Assembly: GCA_029263125.1 (NCBI GenBank)
Contig: JAJCYD010000043.1
Location: 62,001 to 126,000 of the forward strand
Source of the DNA: Solirubrobacteraceae bacterium
Lineage (GTDB): Bacteria > Actinomycetota > Thermoleophilia > Solirubrobacterales > Solirubrobacteraceae
Direction of reading: 5' to 3'
Length of the DNA stretch: 64,000 nucleotides
Shown here: positions 10,526-18,750 of the stretch, one piece after another
Numbering within the stretch: the first letter of the stretch is position 1
How the letters are laid out: each line of letters begins with the position of its first letter
Translations under genes and position numbers: made by a program
The notes under the pieces: generated by a model
What the model was told of the DNA's origin: nothing
Seen by the model: only the letters and a program-made list of their open reading frames with translations
Databases searched by the model: none

Positions 10526-10705
10526 ATGTCCACTTCCACTCCTTCAAGCTCCTCGCTCGGCAAGCGGGCGCTCGCGGTACTGGTTCTGCTGGTCGCCGCG
10601 TTCATCCTCTTCAAGGTCGTCATCGGGATCGCGGTGGCGTTCGCGACCTTCCTTGCCGTGATCGCCGCCATCATCGCGGTGATCTGGGCGATTCGCGTCC
10701 TCTAG
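10526..10705 (+). CDS. Small two-segment membrane protein
   Basis: 59 residues. A Ser/Thr-rich start (MSTSTPSSSSLGKR) is followed by one long or two short hydrophobic helices (ALAVLVLLVAAFILFKVVIG and AFATFLAVIAAIIAVIWAI). The codon positions show the strong third-position GC of real genes here. The gene ends 13 bp before the next membrane protein, so the two probably form an operon. Function unknown. Confidence 0.6.
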   Translation: MSTSTPSSSSLGKRALAVLVLLVAAFILFKVVIGIAVAFATFLAVIAAIIAVIWAIRVL

Positions 10706-10718
10706 CGCCCGGCCGAAC

Positions 10719-11015
10719 ATGGCCGGAGGCGCCTACATCTCGATCGCGCTCGGCTTCGCCTTCGGCGGAGCGATCGTGGGCAAGATCAAGGGCAGCTCGT
10801 TCTTCTTGTGGTTTCTCATCAGCGGCGCGGTTCCGGTCATCGGACTGCTCGCCGCCGTCTGCTACCGGTCCGAGCGCGACGAGCTGCGCCGCGAGTGCCC
10901 GACGTGCGGGCGTGTCTGCAAGCTCCACGACGCACTGTGCGTGCGTTGTGGGACCGAGCTGGAGTTTCCCGAGCGGGCGCTGGCATCCGAGGCCGCCACT
11001 CCCGTCGCCTCCTGA
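10719..11015 (+). CDS. Membrane protein with C-terminal zinc ribbon
   Basis: 98 residues. Two hydrophobic segments (residues about 3-23 and 28-48) are followed by a zinc-ribbon-like knuckle pair, CPTCGRVC at about residue 60 and CVRCG at about 73. The layout, two helices plus a cytoplasmic four-cysteine ribbon, resembles DUF-type membrane zinc-ribbon proteins. Partner and function are unknown. Confidence 0.75.
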   Translation: MAGGAYISIALGFAFGGAIVGKIKGSSFFLWFLISGAVPVIGLLAAVCYRSERDELRRECPTCGRVCKLHDALCVRCGTELEFPERALASEAATPVAS

Positions 11016-11106
11016 CGCCCTTCCGCCCTGCTCGGGCCGCCACTAGACTGCTCCGCTCACGCTGGCCGCGCGGGCCGGCTCGCTGCTGTTGAGAGGAGGT
11101 CGTGAG

Positions 11107-12786
11107 ATGCGTGCTGTCGATGCCATCATGGAGTGCTTGAAAGCGGAGGGTGTGGACGTCGTATTCGGCCTTCCCGGAGGCGCGAACCTGCCCACCTACG
11201 ACGCGTTCGTCGACGGCGGCATTCGTCATGTCCTCGTGCGCCACGAGGCCGGCGGCGGCCACGCCGCCGAGGGCTACGCGAAGGCGACCGGCAAGGTCGG
11301 CGTGGCGTTCGCCACCTCGGGTCCGGGTGCGACGAACGTCGTGACACCGATCGTCGACGCGATGATGGACTCGGTGCCGACGGTCTTCATCACCGGTCAG
11401 GTGCGCACCGATCTGATCGGCACCGACGGCTTCCAGGAGACCGACACGCTCGGCATCACGATGCCCGTCGTCAAGCACTCCTTCCAGATCCGCTCGCCGC
11501 AGGAGATCCCGCGCGCGATTCATGAGGCGTTCTACCTCGCGCGCTCCGGGCGCCCGGGGCCCGTCGTCGTGGACATCCCGCAGGACCTCAGCCGTGCGGA
11601 CATCGACTACGAGCCGATCGGCGACGTCCATCTGCCCGGCTACCAGCCCACGACCGACGGCAACGCCAAGCAGATTCGCCAGGCCGCCAAGGCGATGGCC
11701 TCGGCGCGCCGGCCGGTCGTCTACGCGGGAGGCGGCGTCGTCAACGCCAACGCCGCCAAGGAGCTGACGGACTTCGTGACGTCCGACCGCTTCCCGGTCA
11801 CGTGCACGCTGATGGGGCTCGGGGCGTTTCCCGCTCCGCACCCGCAGTGGCTGGGCATGCTCGGCATGCACGGCACGCGCGCCGCCAACTACGCGATGGA
11901 CGAGGCCGACCTCATCTGCTGCATCGGCGCGCGCTTTGACGATCGCATCACCGGCAAGCTGTCGGAGTTCGCTCCGCACGCGAAGTTCATCCACATCGAC
12001 GTCGATCCGGCGGAGATCTCCAAGAACGTCCCGGCGCACATCCCGATCGTGGGCGACGCCAAGAGCGTGTTGGCCAAGCTCGTCAAGGAGTACCGGGCGC
12101 TTGACAGCGTCGATTCCTCGCGGATGGACGAGTGGTGGGCGCGGATCGAGGCATGGCGCAAGGACCACCCGCTGCGCTATGACGACTCGACCGACGGCGA
12201 GATCAAGCCGCAGTACATGGTGCAGGCGCTCTACGAGGCGACCGGCGGCGACGCGATCGTCTGCTCGGATGTCGGCCAGCACCAGATGTGGGCGGCGCAG
12301 TACTACCACTTCGACCAGCCGCGCCGCTGGATCAACTCCGGTGGCCTCGGAACGATGGGCTTCGGCCTGCCGGCGGCGATGGGTGCGCAGGTCGGCTGCC
12401 CCGATCAGACCGTCGTCTGCATCTCCGGCGACGGCTCGATCCAGATGAACCTGCAGGAGCTCGCGACCTGCGCCCAGAACGAGATCCCGGTGAAGATCTT
12501 CATCATGAACAACGGCTATCTGGGCATGGTGCGCCAATGGCAGGAGCTGTTCTGGGATAACCGCTACTCGCACGTCGACATGGGAACCTTCCCGGACTTC
12601 GTGAAGGTCGCCGAGGCCTATGGCGCGACGGGGTTGCGGCTGACCGAGAAGTCCACGCTCGTCGACGACATGAAGGCCGCGCTTCAGACTCCCGGCCCGG
12701 TGATGGTCGACGTCCGCGTCACGCGCGAGGAGAACACCTATCCGATGATCTCGCCCGGGATGCCGGCGCGGGACATGGTGGGGTGA
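11107..12786 (+). CDS. ilvB: Acetolactate synthase, large (catalytic) subunit
   Basis: 559 residues. It condenses two pyruvates (valine/leucine) or pyruvate plus 2-oxobutyrate (isoleucine) using thiamine diphosphate and FAD. Three domains are visible: the N-terminal ThDP Pyr domain with catalytic Glu47 (RHEAGGGHAAEGYAKATG), the central domain, and the PP domain with the GDGS...N28...NN cofactor motif (SGDGSIQMNLQELATCAQ ... MNNGYLGMVRQWQ). I chose the ATG at 11107 because AGGAGGT lies 6 bp upstream (11094-11100). A TAGACT hexamer at 11043-11048 is a likely -10 box. It is coupled to ilvN by a 4-bp GTGA overlap. Confidence 0.96.
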   Translation: MRAVDAIMECLKAEGVDVVFGLPGGANLPTYDAFVDGGIRHVLVRHEAGGGHAAEGYAKATGKVGVAFATSGPGATNVVTPIVDAMMDSVPTVFITGQVRTDLIGTDGFQETDTLGITMPVVKHSFQIRSPQEIPRAIHEAFYLARSGRPGPVVVDIPQDLSRADIDYEPIGDVHLPGYQPTTDGNAKQIRQAAKAMASARRPVVYAGGGVVNANAAKELTDFVTSDRFPVTCTLMGLGAFPAPHPQWLGMLGMHGTRAANYAMDEADLICCIGARFDDRITGKLSEFAPHAKFIHIDVDPAEISKNVPAHIPIVGDAKSVLAKLVKEYRALDSVDSSRMDEWWARIEAWRKDHPLRYDDSTDGEIKPQYMVQALYEATGGDAIVCSDVGQHQMWAAQYYHFDQPRRWINSGGLGTMGFGLPAAMGAQVGCPDQTVVCISGDGSIQMNLQELATCAQNEIPVKIFIMNNGYLGMVRQWQELFWDNRYSHVDMGTFPDFVKVAEAYGATGLRLTEKSTLVDDMKAALQTPGPVMVDVRVTREENTYPMISPGMPARDMVG

Positions 12787-13349
12787 GCGCCATGGGCGAG
12801 CCAGCCACGAAGGACCGTCTCAGCCTCGAAGATCTTGAGGCCACGACCAACCTGCGTTCCGGGCGCAAGCACATCCTGTCGATCCTCGTCGAGAACAAGG
12901 CCGGTGTCCTGACGCGGGTTGCCGGCCTGTTCGCGCGGCGCGGCTTCAACATCGACACGCTGACGGTCGGACCGACCGAGGACGAGCAGTTCTCGCGCAT
13001 CACGCTGACCTTCGACGGCGCGATGCATCCGGTCGACCAGGTCACCAAGCAGCTGCACAAGCTCATCAACGTCCTGAAGATCCGTGACCTGGAGCCCAAC
13101 GACACGGTTGCCCGCGAGCTCGCGCTGTTCAAGGTCGCCGTCGAAGGGCCTCAGCGCGCGGAGGTCATGCAGATCTGCGAGATCTTCCGCGGCAAGGTCG
13201 TCGACGTCACGCGCCGCTCGGTGATCCTCGAGATCACCGGCACGACCGACAAGGTCGAGGCGTTCGAGCGGATGGTCAGGCCGTTCGGCCTGATCGAGAT
13301 GATGCGCACCGGCGAGATCGCGATCTCGCGAGGCCGCGGCGAGACGTGA
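12783..13349 (+). CDS. ilvN: Acetolactate synthase, small (regulatory) subunit
   Basis: 188 residues from the GTG overlapping the ilvB stop (ATG at 12792 is an alternative). An N-terminal ACT domain (about residues 25-100) starts with KHILSILVENKAGVLTRVAGLF, the valine-binding signature that confers feedback inhibition. The C-terminal domain (about 110-185), with GTTDKVEAFERMVRPFGLIEMMRTG, activates the catalytic subunit. Its length is normal for actinobacterial IlvN. A strong hairpin follows 25 bp after the stop. Confidence 0.96.
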   Translation: MSAMGEPATKDRLSLEDLEATTNLRSGRKHILSILVENKAGVLTRVAGLFARRGFNIDTLTVGPTEDEQFSRITLTFDGAMHPVDQVTKQLHKLINVLKIRDLEPNDTVARELALFKVAVEGPQRAEVMQICEIFRGKVVDVTRRSVILEITGTTDKVEAFERMVRPFGLIEMMRTGEIAISRGRGET

Positions 13350-13374
13350 TCGGCGCCCTATAGCGGGTAATCAC

Positions 13375-13427
13375 GGGGGGTGTGCTGTTCTATGAACGTC
13401 CCGGTGTCCGAGAACGGCACACCCCCC
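13375..13427 (+). terminator. Strong 17-bp hairpin after ilvN (probable terminator)
   Basis: The arms 13375-13391 and 13411-13427 are complementary at all 17 positions with one G-U pair, closing a 19-nt loop. No U-tract follows, as is common in high-GC actinobacteria. Its position between the ilvBN stop and the start of menF fits termination, but see the finding for alternatives. Confidence 0.6.
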
Positions 13428-13444
13428 TCCGCGATGGGGTCTCG

Positions 13445-14896
13445 ATGACCGAGAAGGTCGCGCCGGCGCAGACGACCTCCCCGCTGGGTCTCGGCGCGTC
13501 CGATCACGCCGCCCTGCGCCGTCGTCTGGAGCAGGCCATTCGCCGGTCGCGCAAGCGCCGCTCGACCGGGGTGCTCGCGGCGCTCACGTTCCCCGTCGCG
13601 CGCGACGTCGACCCCGCCGCGATCGCGCTGCTGTGCCGCCGTCCCGGCGAGCCGTGGTTCTGCTTCGAGCAGCCTGACCGCGAGCGCTCGGCGATCGGCG
13701 CGCTGGGATGCGCCGTCGCCCTGGAGTCACGCGGACCCGATCGCTTCGACGACCTGGCCAAGCGCTGGAGGGCGCTCGCGCGCGAGGCGATCTGCGACCC
13801 GCCCGACGGGCCCCGCGGCGCCGGGCTGATCGCCTGCGGCGGCTTCGCGTTCGCCGCGGAGGGCGGCGCGAGCCCGCACTGGTCGGCGTTCGCGCCCGCG
13901 TCCTTGCACGTGCCCGAGGTGTCGCTCGCGCGCCGCGGCGACGAGGTGCTGCTCACCGTGGCAGCGCTCGCGCAGGCCGACGACACCGCCGACGGCCTGC
14001 TCGCACAGATCCAGCGGCGCCTGAGCGAGCTTGCGAGCAGGCCGCTGCCGCTGCTGGATCCCGATCCCGCGGAGCGCTGCACGGTCGCCGCGAGCACGCC
14101 CCCCGAGCACTACGAGCACGCCGTCGCGCGCGCCGTCGAGCGCATCGGCGCCGGCGAGCTCGAGAAGATCGTCCTGGCGCGCGAGGTGCAGGTGCACGCG
14201 CCGGCGCCGCACGACCCTGCGGCGGTCTTCGGCGTCCTGCGCGACGGGTTCGCGTCGTGCTTCTGCTTCTGCGTGGGCCGCGGCGAGGACGTCTTCACCG
14301 CCGCCAGCCCGGAGCTCCTGATCCGCCGCGACGGGATGCGGGCGAGCACGCTCGCGCTGGCGGGCTCCACGCGCCGCAGCGCCGACCCGTCCGTCGACGA
14401 CCATCTCGGCGAGCAGCTGTTGCGCTCGGACAAGGATCGCGGCGAGCAGCAGATCGTCGCGCGGCGCATCGAGCGCGCGCTTCGACCGCACAGCGTGTGG
14501 GTCGCGGCCGCCGAGGAGCCCGTCGTCGTGAAGATGGCGAACATCCAGCACCTCGCGACGCCGATTCGTGCGCAGCTGCGCAAGCCCGTCGGCGCGATCC
14601 GCCTGGCGGGGCTGCTGCACCCGACGCCGGCGGTCGGCGGCGAGCCGCTGGACGTCGCCGCGCCGCTGATCCCCGCGCTTGAGGGCATGGACCGCGGCTG
14701 GTACGCCGGGCCGGTCGGCTGGACGGACACCAACGAGGACGGCGAGTTCTGCGTCGCGCTGCGCTGCGCGCTGCTCAGCGGGCGCATCGCGCGCTGTTAT
14801 GCCGGCGTCGGGGTGGTGCGCGATTCCGATCCCGCCGCCGAGCTTGCCGAGACCGACGTCAAGCTGGGCGCGCTGCTGCCGGTGCTGGCGAGCTGA
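13445..14896 (+). CDS. menF: Isochorismate synthase
   Basis: 483 residues from the ATG at 13445; an upstream in-frame start would put the start codon inside the hairpin. The enzyme converts chorismate to isochorismate, the entry to menaquinone. The chorismate-binding domain (about residues 215-480) contains GELEKIVLAREVQV, the GSTRRSADP loop, the KDRGEQQIV segment, LLHPTPAVGGEP and EGMDRGWYAGPVGW. These match MenF/EntC/DhbC rather than anthranilate synthase. EntC-type use in siderophore or salicylate synthesis cannot be excluded from sequence, but menD and menH follow within 4 kb. Confidence 0.88.
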   Translation: MTEKVAPAQTTSPLGLGASDHAALRRRLEQAIRRSRKRRSTGVLAALTFPVARDVDPAAIALLCRRPGEPWFCFEQPDRERSAIGALGCAVALESRGPDRFDDLAKRWRALAREAICDPPDGPRGAGLIACGGFAFAAEGGASPHWSAFAPASLHVPEVSLARRGDEVLLTVAALAQADDTADGLLAQIQRRLSELASRPLPLLDPDPAERCTVAASTPPEHYEHAVARAVERIGAGELEKIVLAREVQVHAPAPHDPAAVFGVLRDGFASCFCFCVGRGEDVFTAASPELLIRRDGMRASTLALAGSTRRSADPSVDDHLGEQLLRSDKDRGEQQIVARRIERALRPHSVWVAAAEEPVVVKMANIQHLATPIRAQLRKPVGAIRLAGLLHPTPAVGGEPLDVAAPLIPALEGMDRGWYAGPVGWTDTNEDGEFCVALRCALLSGRIARCYAGVGVVRDSDPAAELAETDVKLGALLPVLAS

Positions 14897-14908
14897 GGGC
14901 CGGGACGC

Positions 14909-15171
14909 CTACTCGCAGAACCCGATCGACGGGATCCCGATGAACGTGACCTTCTTGCTCTGCGTGTCGACGGCGAACTGCAACCGCCCGCCGCCGCTTC
15001 TCGGAATCCGCACGAGCGTGATGCCGAACGTCGCGTCGGTGCTGTGATCTACGGGTGATCTTCTGCTGCGTCGCGCGGGTGGTTCGCGCCGGTGCGACGG
15101 TGGCGGCGAGCACGACGGCACTCACGCCGAGCAGCGCCACGAGCAGCAGGCGCAGGCGCAACGGGGTCATG
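14909..15171 (-). pseudogene. Small secreted protein gene broken by one frameshift
   Basis: On the minus strand an ATG at 15171 opens a clear signal peptide (MTPLRLRLLLVALLGVSAVV) and continues to QQKIT. The downstream frame, offset by one base, reads STDATFGITLVRIPRSGGGR then LQFAVDTQSKKVTFIGIPSI and ends at a TAG at 14909. The total span is 263 nt, one short of 264, so a single-base deletion near 15045-15060 explains everything. It could be a true recent mutation or a sequencing error. Function unknown; it sits between menF and menD. Confidence 0.6.
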
Positions 15172-15207
15172 GCGCAACGGTAGCGCCTGCGGCGGCGGCG
15201 GTGGGAA

Positions 15208-16920
15208 TCAGATCGCGGCGACCGCGGCGGCCGCGAGCTCGCGATGCAGCGCCACGTTCGCTGCTCGCGCGGTGCGGACCTCGAGGATCGTCGTCGCGGG
15301 GGAATCCAGGGCACGGCCCAGTCCGTCGCGCAGCCCCTCGACGCTTGCGACGTGCTCGTGCTCGCAGCCGTACAGCGCCGCTGCATGGGCGAAGTCCAGG
15401 CCGTGCGGCGTCGCGATGTGCTCCTCGAAGGCGTCGCGCTCGGACGCCACGGGTAGGAACTCGAAGATCCCGCCGCCGTCGTTGTTGAGCAGCACGATCG
15501 TCAACGACAGGCCGCCGCGCCGCGCCGCAAGCAGCCCGCCGACATCGTGGGCAAGCGCCACGTCGCCGATCAGCAGGACGACCGGGCCGCTTGACACCGC
15601 CGCCGCGCCGAATGCGCTGGACACCGTGCCGTCGATGCCGTTGGCGCCGCGGTTGCAGAGCACGCGCGGGGCGTCGTCGCGCACCGCGGTGAAGGACTCC
15701 ACGTCGCGCACGGCCATCGAGGAGGCGACGAACAGCGTCGCCTCGGCCGGCATCCGAGCTCCGAGCTCGCGCGCGACGCGGGGCTCGGACAGCTCGCCGG
15801 CGAGCAGATCGTCGATCGCGCCCGCCGCGCGCGCGTCGGCGTCCCGCCACGCCGACAGCCAGGCCGGGTCGGTCGCCGGCGCACGGACGGCGGCGGCAAC
15901 GAGCGTCGCCGCGGCGTCTGAGCCCAGCACGGCATGCACGCTTGCCGACGGATCCTGCCAGGCTGCCTGGGAATCGAACGCGAGCTGGGGCACGTCGTCG
16001 CCGAGGCTCTCCAGCCACGCGCGCAGCGGCTTGGACGTCGGCAGGTCCGCGCAGCGAACCACGAGGTCCGGCGCGTTGGTCGCCGAGAACGTGGGAGCGC
16101 GCAGCAGGAGGTCGTAGTGCGCGACCGCGGCGCCGCCTCGCCGTGCGCCGCTGAGCGGATCGGCCAGCAACGGCCAGCCGAGCGAATGGCAGGCGGCGCC
16201 GATCGCGTCGAGGCCGGGCTCGGCGCGCCCGGCGACGACCACGGGGCGGTGGGCGTCGCGCGCCAGCACCGCAAGCGCGCGGCCGGCCGCTGCGGCATCC
16301 GGGCCGGGCCCGCCGCGCAGCAGCCATGGGCGACCCGCGCTGCGGCCCGGCAGCGGGTCCTCGCCAAGCTCGACCGGCGGCACGAGCGGCTCGCGCAACG
16401 CGAAGTTCAGATGCACCGGGCCCCGACGACCGTCAAGCGCCGTCCAGACCGCCCGGCAGGCGAGCATCCGCATCCAGCGCACGCGCTCGGGCGTCGCCTC
16501 GTGCGTGCCGACCTCGAAGAACCACTTCGCCGCGGAGCCGTACAGCCCGATCTGATCGATCGTCTGCCCGGCGCCGACCTCGCGCAACTCCGGCGGGCGA
16601 TCGGCGGTCAGGACGACGAGCGGCACGCGCGCCTGCCACGCCTCGATCACCGCCGGTGCGAGGTTCGCGGCGGCCGTGCCGGACGTGCACGTGATCGCGA
16701 CCGGACGGCACGCCGCCTTCGCGGCGCCGACGGCGAAGAATCCCGAGCAGCGCTCATCGATGTGCGAGAAGCAGCGCAGGCGGTCGTCACGCACGAGCGC
16801 CAGCACGATCGGGGTGCTGCGCGAGCCGGGCGACGTGCAGGCCTCGCGCACGCCGCAGCGAGCGAGCTCGTCGACGAACGCGCGCAGCAGCAGGTGGGTG
16901 TCGGGGCCGGCAGGCATCAT
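15208..16920 (-). CDS. menD: SEPHCHC synthase (2-succinyl-5-enolpyruvyl-6-hydroxy-3-cyclohexene-1-carboxylate synthase)
   Basis: 570 residues from the ATG at 16920 (or 16917). This ThDP enzyme joins isochorismate and 2-oxoglutarate in menaquinone synthesis. The N-terminal domain has the MenD signature CTSPGSRSTPIVLAL with FSHIDERCSGFFAVGAAKA (catalytic Glu in HIDER) and TSGTAAANLAPAVIEA. The C-terminal cofactor domain has IGDVALAHDVGGLLAARR ... LLNNDGGGIFEFLP. Its ATG shares bases with the menH ATG on the other strand (CATG), so there is no intergenic space between the divergent genes. Confidence 0.96.
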   Translation of the reverse strand: MMPAGPDTHLLLRAFVDELARCGVREACTSPGSRSTPIVLALVRDDRLRCFSHIDERCSGFFAVGAAKAACRPVAITCTSGTAAANLAPAVIEAWQARVPLVVLTADRPPELREVGAGQTIDQIGLYGSAAKWFFEVGTHEATPERVRWMRMLACRAVWTALDGRRGPVHLNFALREPLVPPVELGEDPLPGRSAGRPWLLRGGPGPDAAAAGRALAVLARDAHRPVVVAGRAEPGLDAIGAACHSLGWPLLADPLSGARRGGAAVAHYDLLLRAPTFSATNAPDLVVRCADLPTSKPLRAWLESLGDDVPQLAFDSQAAWQDPSASVHAVLGSDAAATLVAAAVRAPATDPAWLSAWRDADARAAGAIDDLLAGELSEPRVARELGARMPAEATLFVASSMAVRDVESFTAVRDDAPRVLCNRGANGIDGTVSSAFGAAAVSSGPVVLLIGDVALAHDVGGLLAARRGGLSLTIVLLNNDGGGIFEFLPVASERDAFEEHIATPHGLDFAHAAALYGCEHEHVASVEGLRDGLGRALDSPATTILEVRTARAANVALHRELAAAAVAAI

Positions 16921-17683
16921 GGCGGGTGTGCCCGAGCCGCTCCTCCTTCTGCATGGCTTCACGCAGACGGGTCGCGGCTGGGACGAGGTGGTGGCTCGCC
17001 TCGCGGGCGAAACCTACCGGCCGGTGGCTCCCGACCTTCGCGGCCACGGCTCGGCGGGGGCGCTGCGACCGATCGACATGGCTGCGTGCGTGGACGACGT
17101 CCTCGGTCTCGCCGAGCGCCGTTTCGCGCTCGCCGGCTACTCGATGGGCGGGCGGATCGCGCTGCATGTCGCGCTCGCGGCGCCCGAGCGCGTCAGCCGG
17201 CTCGTGCTCGTCTCGACGACGGCCGGCATCGAGGATGCCTCACAGCGCTCGGCGCGACGCGCAGCCGACGAAGAGCTCGCCGGATGGATGGAGGACCACA
17301 CGATCGAGCAGGTCGCCGAGCACTGGGGTGCACAGGCCCTGTTCGCCGGTCAGGCGCCGCAGGTGTCAGACGCCGCGCGCGCCGACAGGCTGCACAACCA
17401 GCCCGAGCACCTCGCGGCGGCGTTGCGAGGGATCGGAACCGGCGTCATGGCGCCGCTCTGGGAGCGGCTCGGCGTGCTCTCGATGCCTGCCACCGTGCTG
17501 GCCGGCGAGGAGGACCAGAAGTTCGTGGCGCTGGGACGCCGGCTGGCGGAGGCGCTGCCACGGGCGACGCTGGTCGTCGTCTCCGGTGCGGGCCACGCGC
17601 TGACCCTCGAGGCTCCGGCCAGCGTCGCCGCCGCGATCACGCCGTGCTCAGCTGGCGAAGTCCAGGGCCTTCAGCAGTCGTAG
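16919..17683 (+). CDS. menH: SHCHC synthase (alpha/beta hydrolase of menaquinone synthesis)
   Basis: 254 residues. The alpha/beta-hydrolase fold shows LLLLHGFTQTGRGWDEV (oxyanion loop) near residue 5 and the nucleophile elbow GYSMGG near residue 77, the form typical of MenH. The acid is near LAGEEDQKF and the His is in SGAGHALTLEAP. It removes pyruvate from the MenD product. The assignment rests on family motifs plus its head-to-head position with menD. A GTG at 16928 is an alternative start. The 3' end overlaps the convergent M23-peptidase gene by 36 bp. Confidence 0.85.
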   Translation: MAGVPEPLLLLHGFTQTGRGWDEVVARLAGETYRPVAPDLRGHGSAGALRPIDMAACVDDVLGLAERRFALAGYSMGGRIALHVALAAPERVSRLVLVSTTAGIEDASQRSARRAADEELAGWMEDHTIEQVAEHWGAQALFAGQAPQVSDAARADRLHNQPEHLAAALRGIGTGVMAPLWERLGVLSMPATVLAGEEDQKFVALGRRLAEALPRATLVVVSGAGHALTLEAPASVAAAITPCSAGEVQGLQQS

Positions 17684-18454
17684 CGGGTCGACGGGTGCGC
17701 CGCCGGCTCGCCACCCCGGCGCGGTCCACAGCTCGAAATGCAGGTGACATGCGCTTGCTCGGCCCGTCTGCCCGACCTCGCCGAGGGGATCGCCGGCGGC
17801 GACGCGGCGTCCTCGCTTCACGGTCGCCCGCTTGAGCATGTGCATGTACACCTGGCTCGTACCGTCGTCGGACGTGATGACGACGTAGTTGCCGGCCGCC
17901 GAGTGGTAGCGCGTGGAGGTCACGGTACCCGCCACGGCCGCGACGAGCGGCGTGGCGCAGTCGGCGAGGACATCCTGACCCTGGTGGCCGCGCCCCGCAC
18001 CGAAGCGGTTGATCGCCGTTCCGTAGTCGTGCTCGCCCCGGATCGGGAACACGCCGGCGAGCGGCCCGCTCGTGGGCACGAGCGGCGGTGGCGTGGGCTT
18101 GGGCAGGATCCGCAGTCGCGGGCTGGTCGCCGAGATCGCCGAGGCGATGACGCGCACCCTGCCGCTGCGCGCACGCGACGGCACCCTGACCAGGACGCGA
18201 TGCGGGCTGGCGGTCCTCGGTCGCACGCGGCGGTCGTCGCGCTTGCCGCGCTTGCCCAGGAAGACGACGGTCCGCGTGCTGTCGAGATGCACGCCGCTCA
18301 GCCGCAGCAGCGATCCGCGCGGACAGCGGGTCTTCTCGCCGGTGGTGCATTTCAAGCCCGTGACCGCGGGGTACTTGACGCTCGCGCCGCCGCTGCGCGC
18401 GCTGTGCGCGGAATCGGCGCGCGCCGAGGCAGTGCCCAGCAGCGTCAGCAGCAC
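17648..18454 (-). CDS. M23-family peptidase, paralog 1 (secreted; start uncertain)
   Basis: 268 residues from a GTG at 18454, but homology with paralog 3 runs upstream to about 18505, where paralog 3 has ATG and this copy has ATC; a GGGGAG sequence precedes it. The signal-peptide region is followed by an IPT/TIG-like domain (KYPAVTGLKCTTGEKTRCPRG ... TASPHRV ... ISATSPRLRIL) and a Pro-rich linker. The C-terminal LytM domain has zinc-site motifs GHQGQD and CHLHFELW. It probably cleaves peptidoglycan cross-bridges. The gene is convergent with menH and overlaps it by 36 bp. The leader upstream looks like a degenerate c-di-AMP riboswitch. Confidence 0.85.
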   Translation of the reverse strand: MLLTLLGTASARADSAHSARSGGASVKYPAVTGLKCTTGEKTRCPRGSLLRLSGVHLDSTRTVVFLGKRGKRDDRRVRPRTASPHRVLVRVPSRARSGRVRVIASAISATSPRLRILPKPTPPPLVPTSGPLAGVFPIRGEHDYGTAINRFGAGRGHQGQDVLADCATPLVAAVAGTVTSTRYHSAAGNYVVITSDDGTSQVYMHMLKRATVKRGRRVAAGDPLGEVGQTGRASACHLHFELWTAPGWRAGGAPVDPLRLLKALDFAS

Positions 18455-18514
18455 GGCAGCACCGCAGGCGCGGCTGAGACTTCGATGGCGATCCCCGTAG
18501 ATGATGCGCTCCCC

Positions 18515-18660
18515 GGTCTGTCCGGCCTACGAGGACACGGCTGGAATCCCACGCCAGACTGCGCGTGCTCCGACCGACCCTAGTTCGCTTCCCCCCGGAC
18601 GACGACAGGCTCCCCCGCCCTCACTGATAGTCGTTCAGCGAGGCTCGGCACTTCGAAGCG
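18515..18660 (-). promoter_or_regulatory. Degenerate cyclic-di-AMP (ydaO/yuaA) riboswitch upstream of paralog 1
   Basis: Read on the minus strand, the leader keeps GUGCCGAG at the 5' end, GGCGGGGGAGCC in the middle and CCUCGUAGGC at the 3' end, in the same order and spacing as the two intact copies downstream. The CCCGUCAGCUCA part of the 3' core is lost and the GGGGCGAAUC element is altered. A TATCGT hexamer at 18669-18664 is a likely -10 box. Ligand binding is doubtful. Confidence 0.6.
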
Positions 18661-18750
18661 GGCACGATACAGTGGCGCGGCTCCAGATGTCGCGTTCGTT
18701 CTCAGACGCGTGTGAGCCGAATCGGGTCCAAGACCTGTGACGAGGCGACG

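Noticed and set aside
11016-11106. Leader peptide or attenuator upstream of ilvB
   Set aside because: The short leader has a good ribosome-binding site but no Ile/Val/Leu-rich short frame and no strong competing hairpins.
13382-13444. Upstream in-frame extension of menF
   Set aside because: It would start inside the 17-bp hairpin, and the residues do not resemble the MenF N-terminus.
15934-17835. 633-codon plus-strand open frame across menD and menH
   Set aside because: Antisense to menD and out of frame with menH; no motifs.
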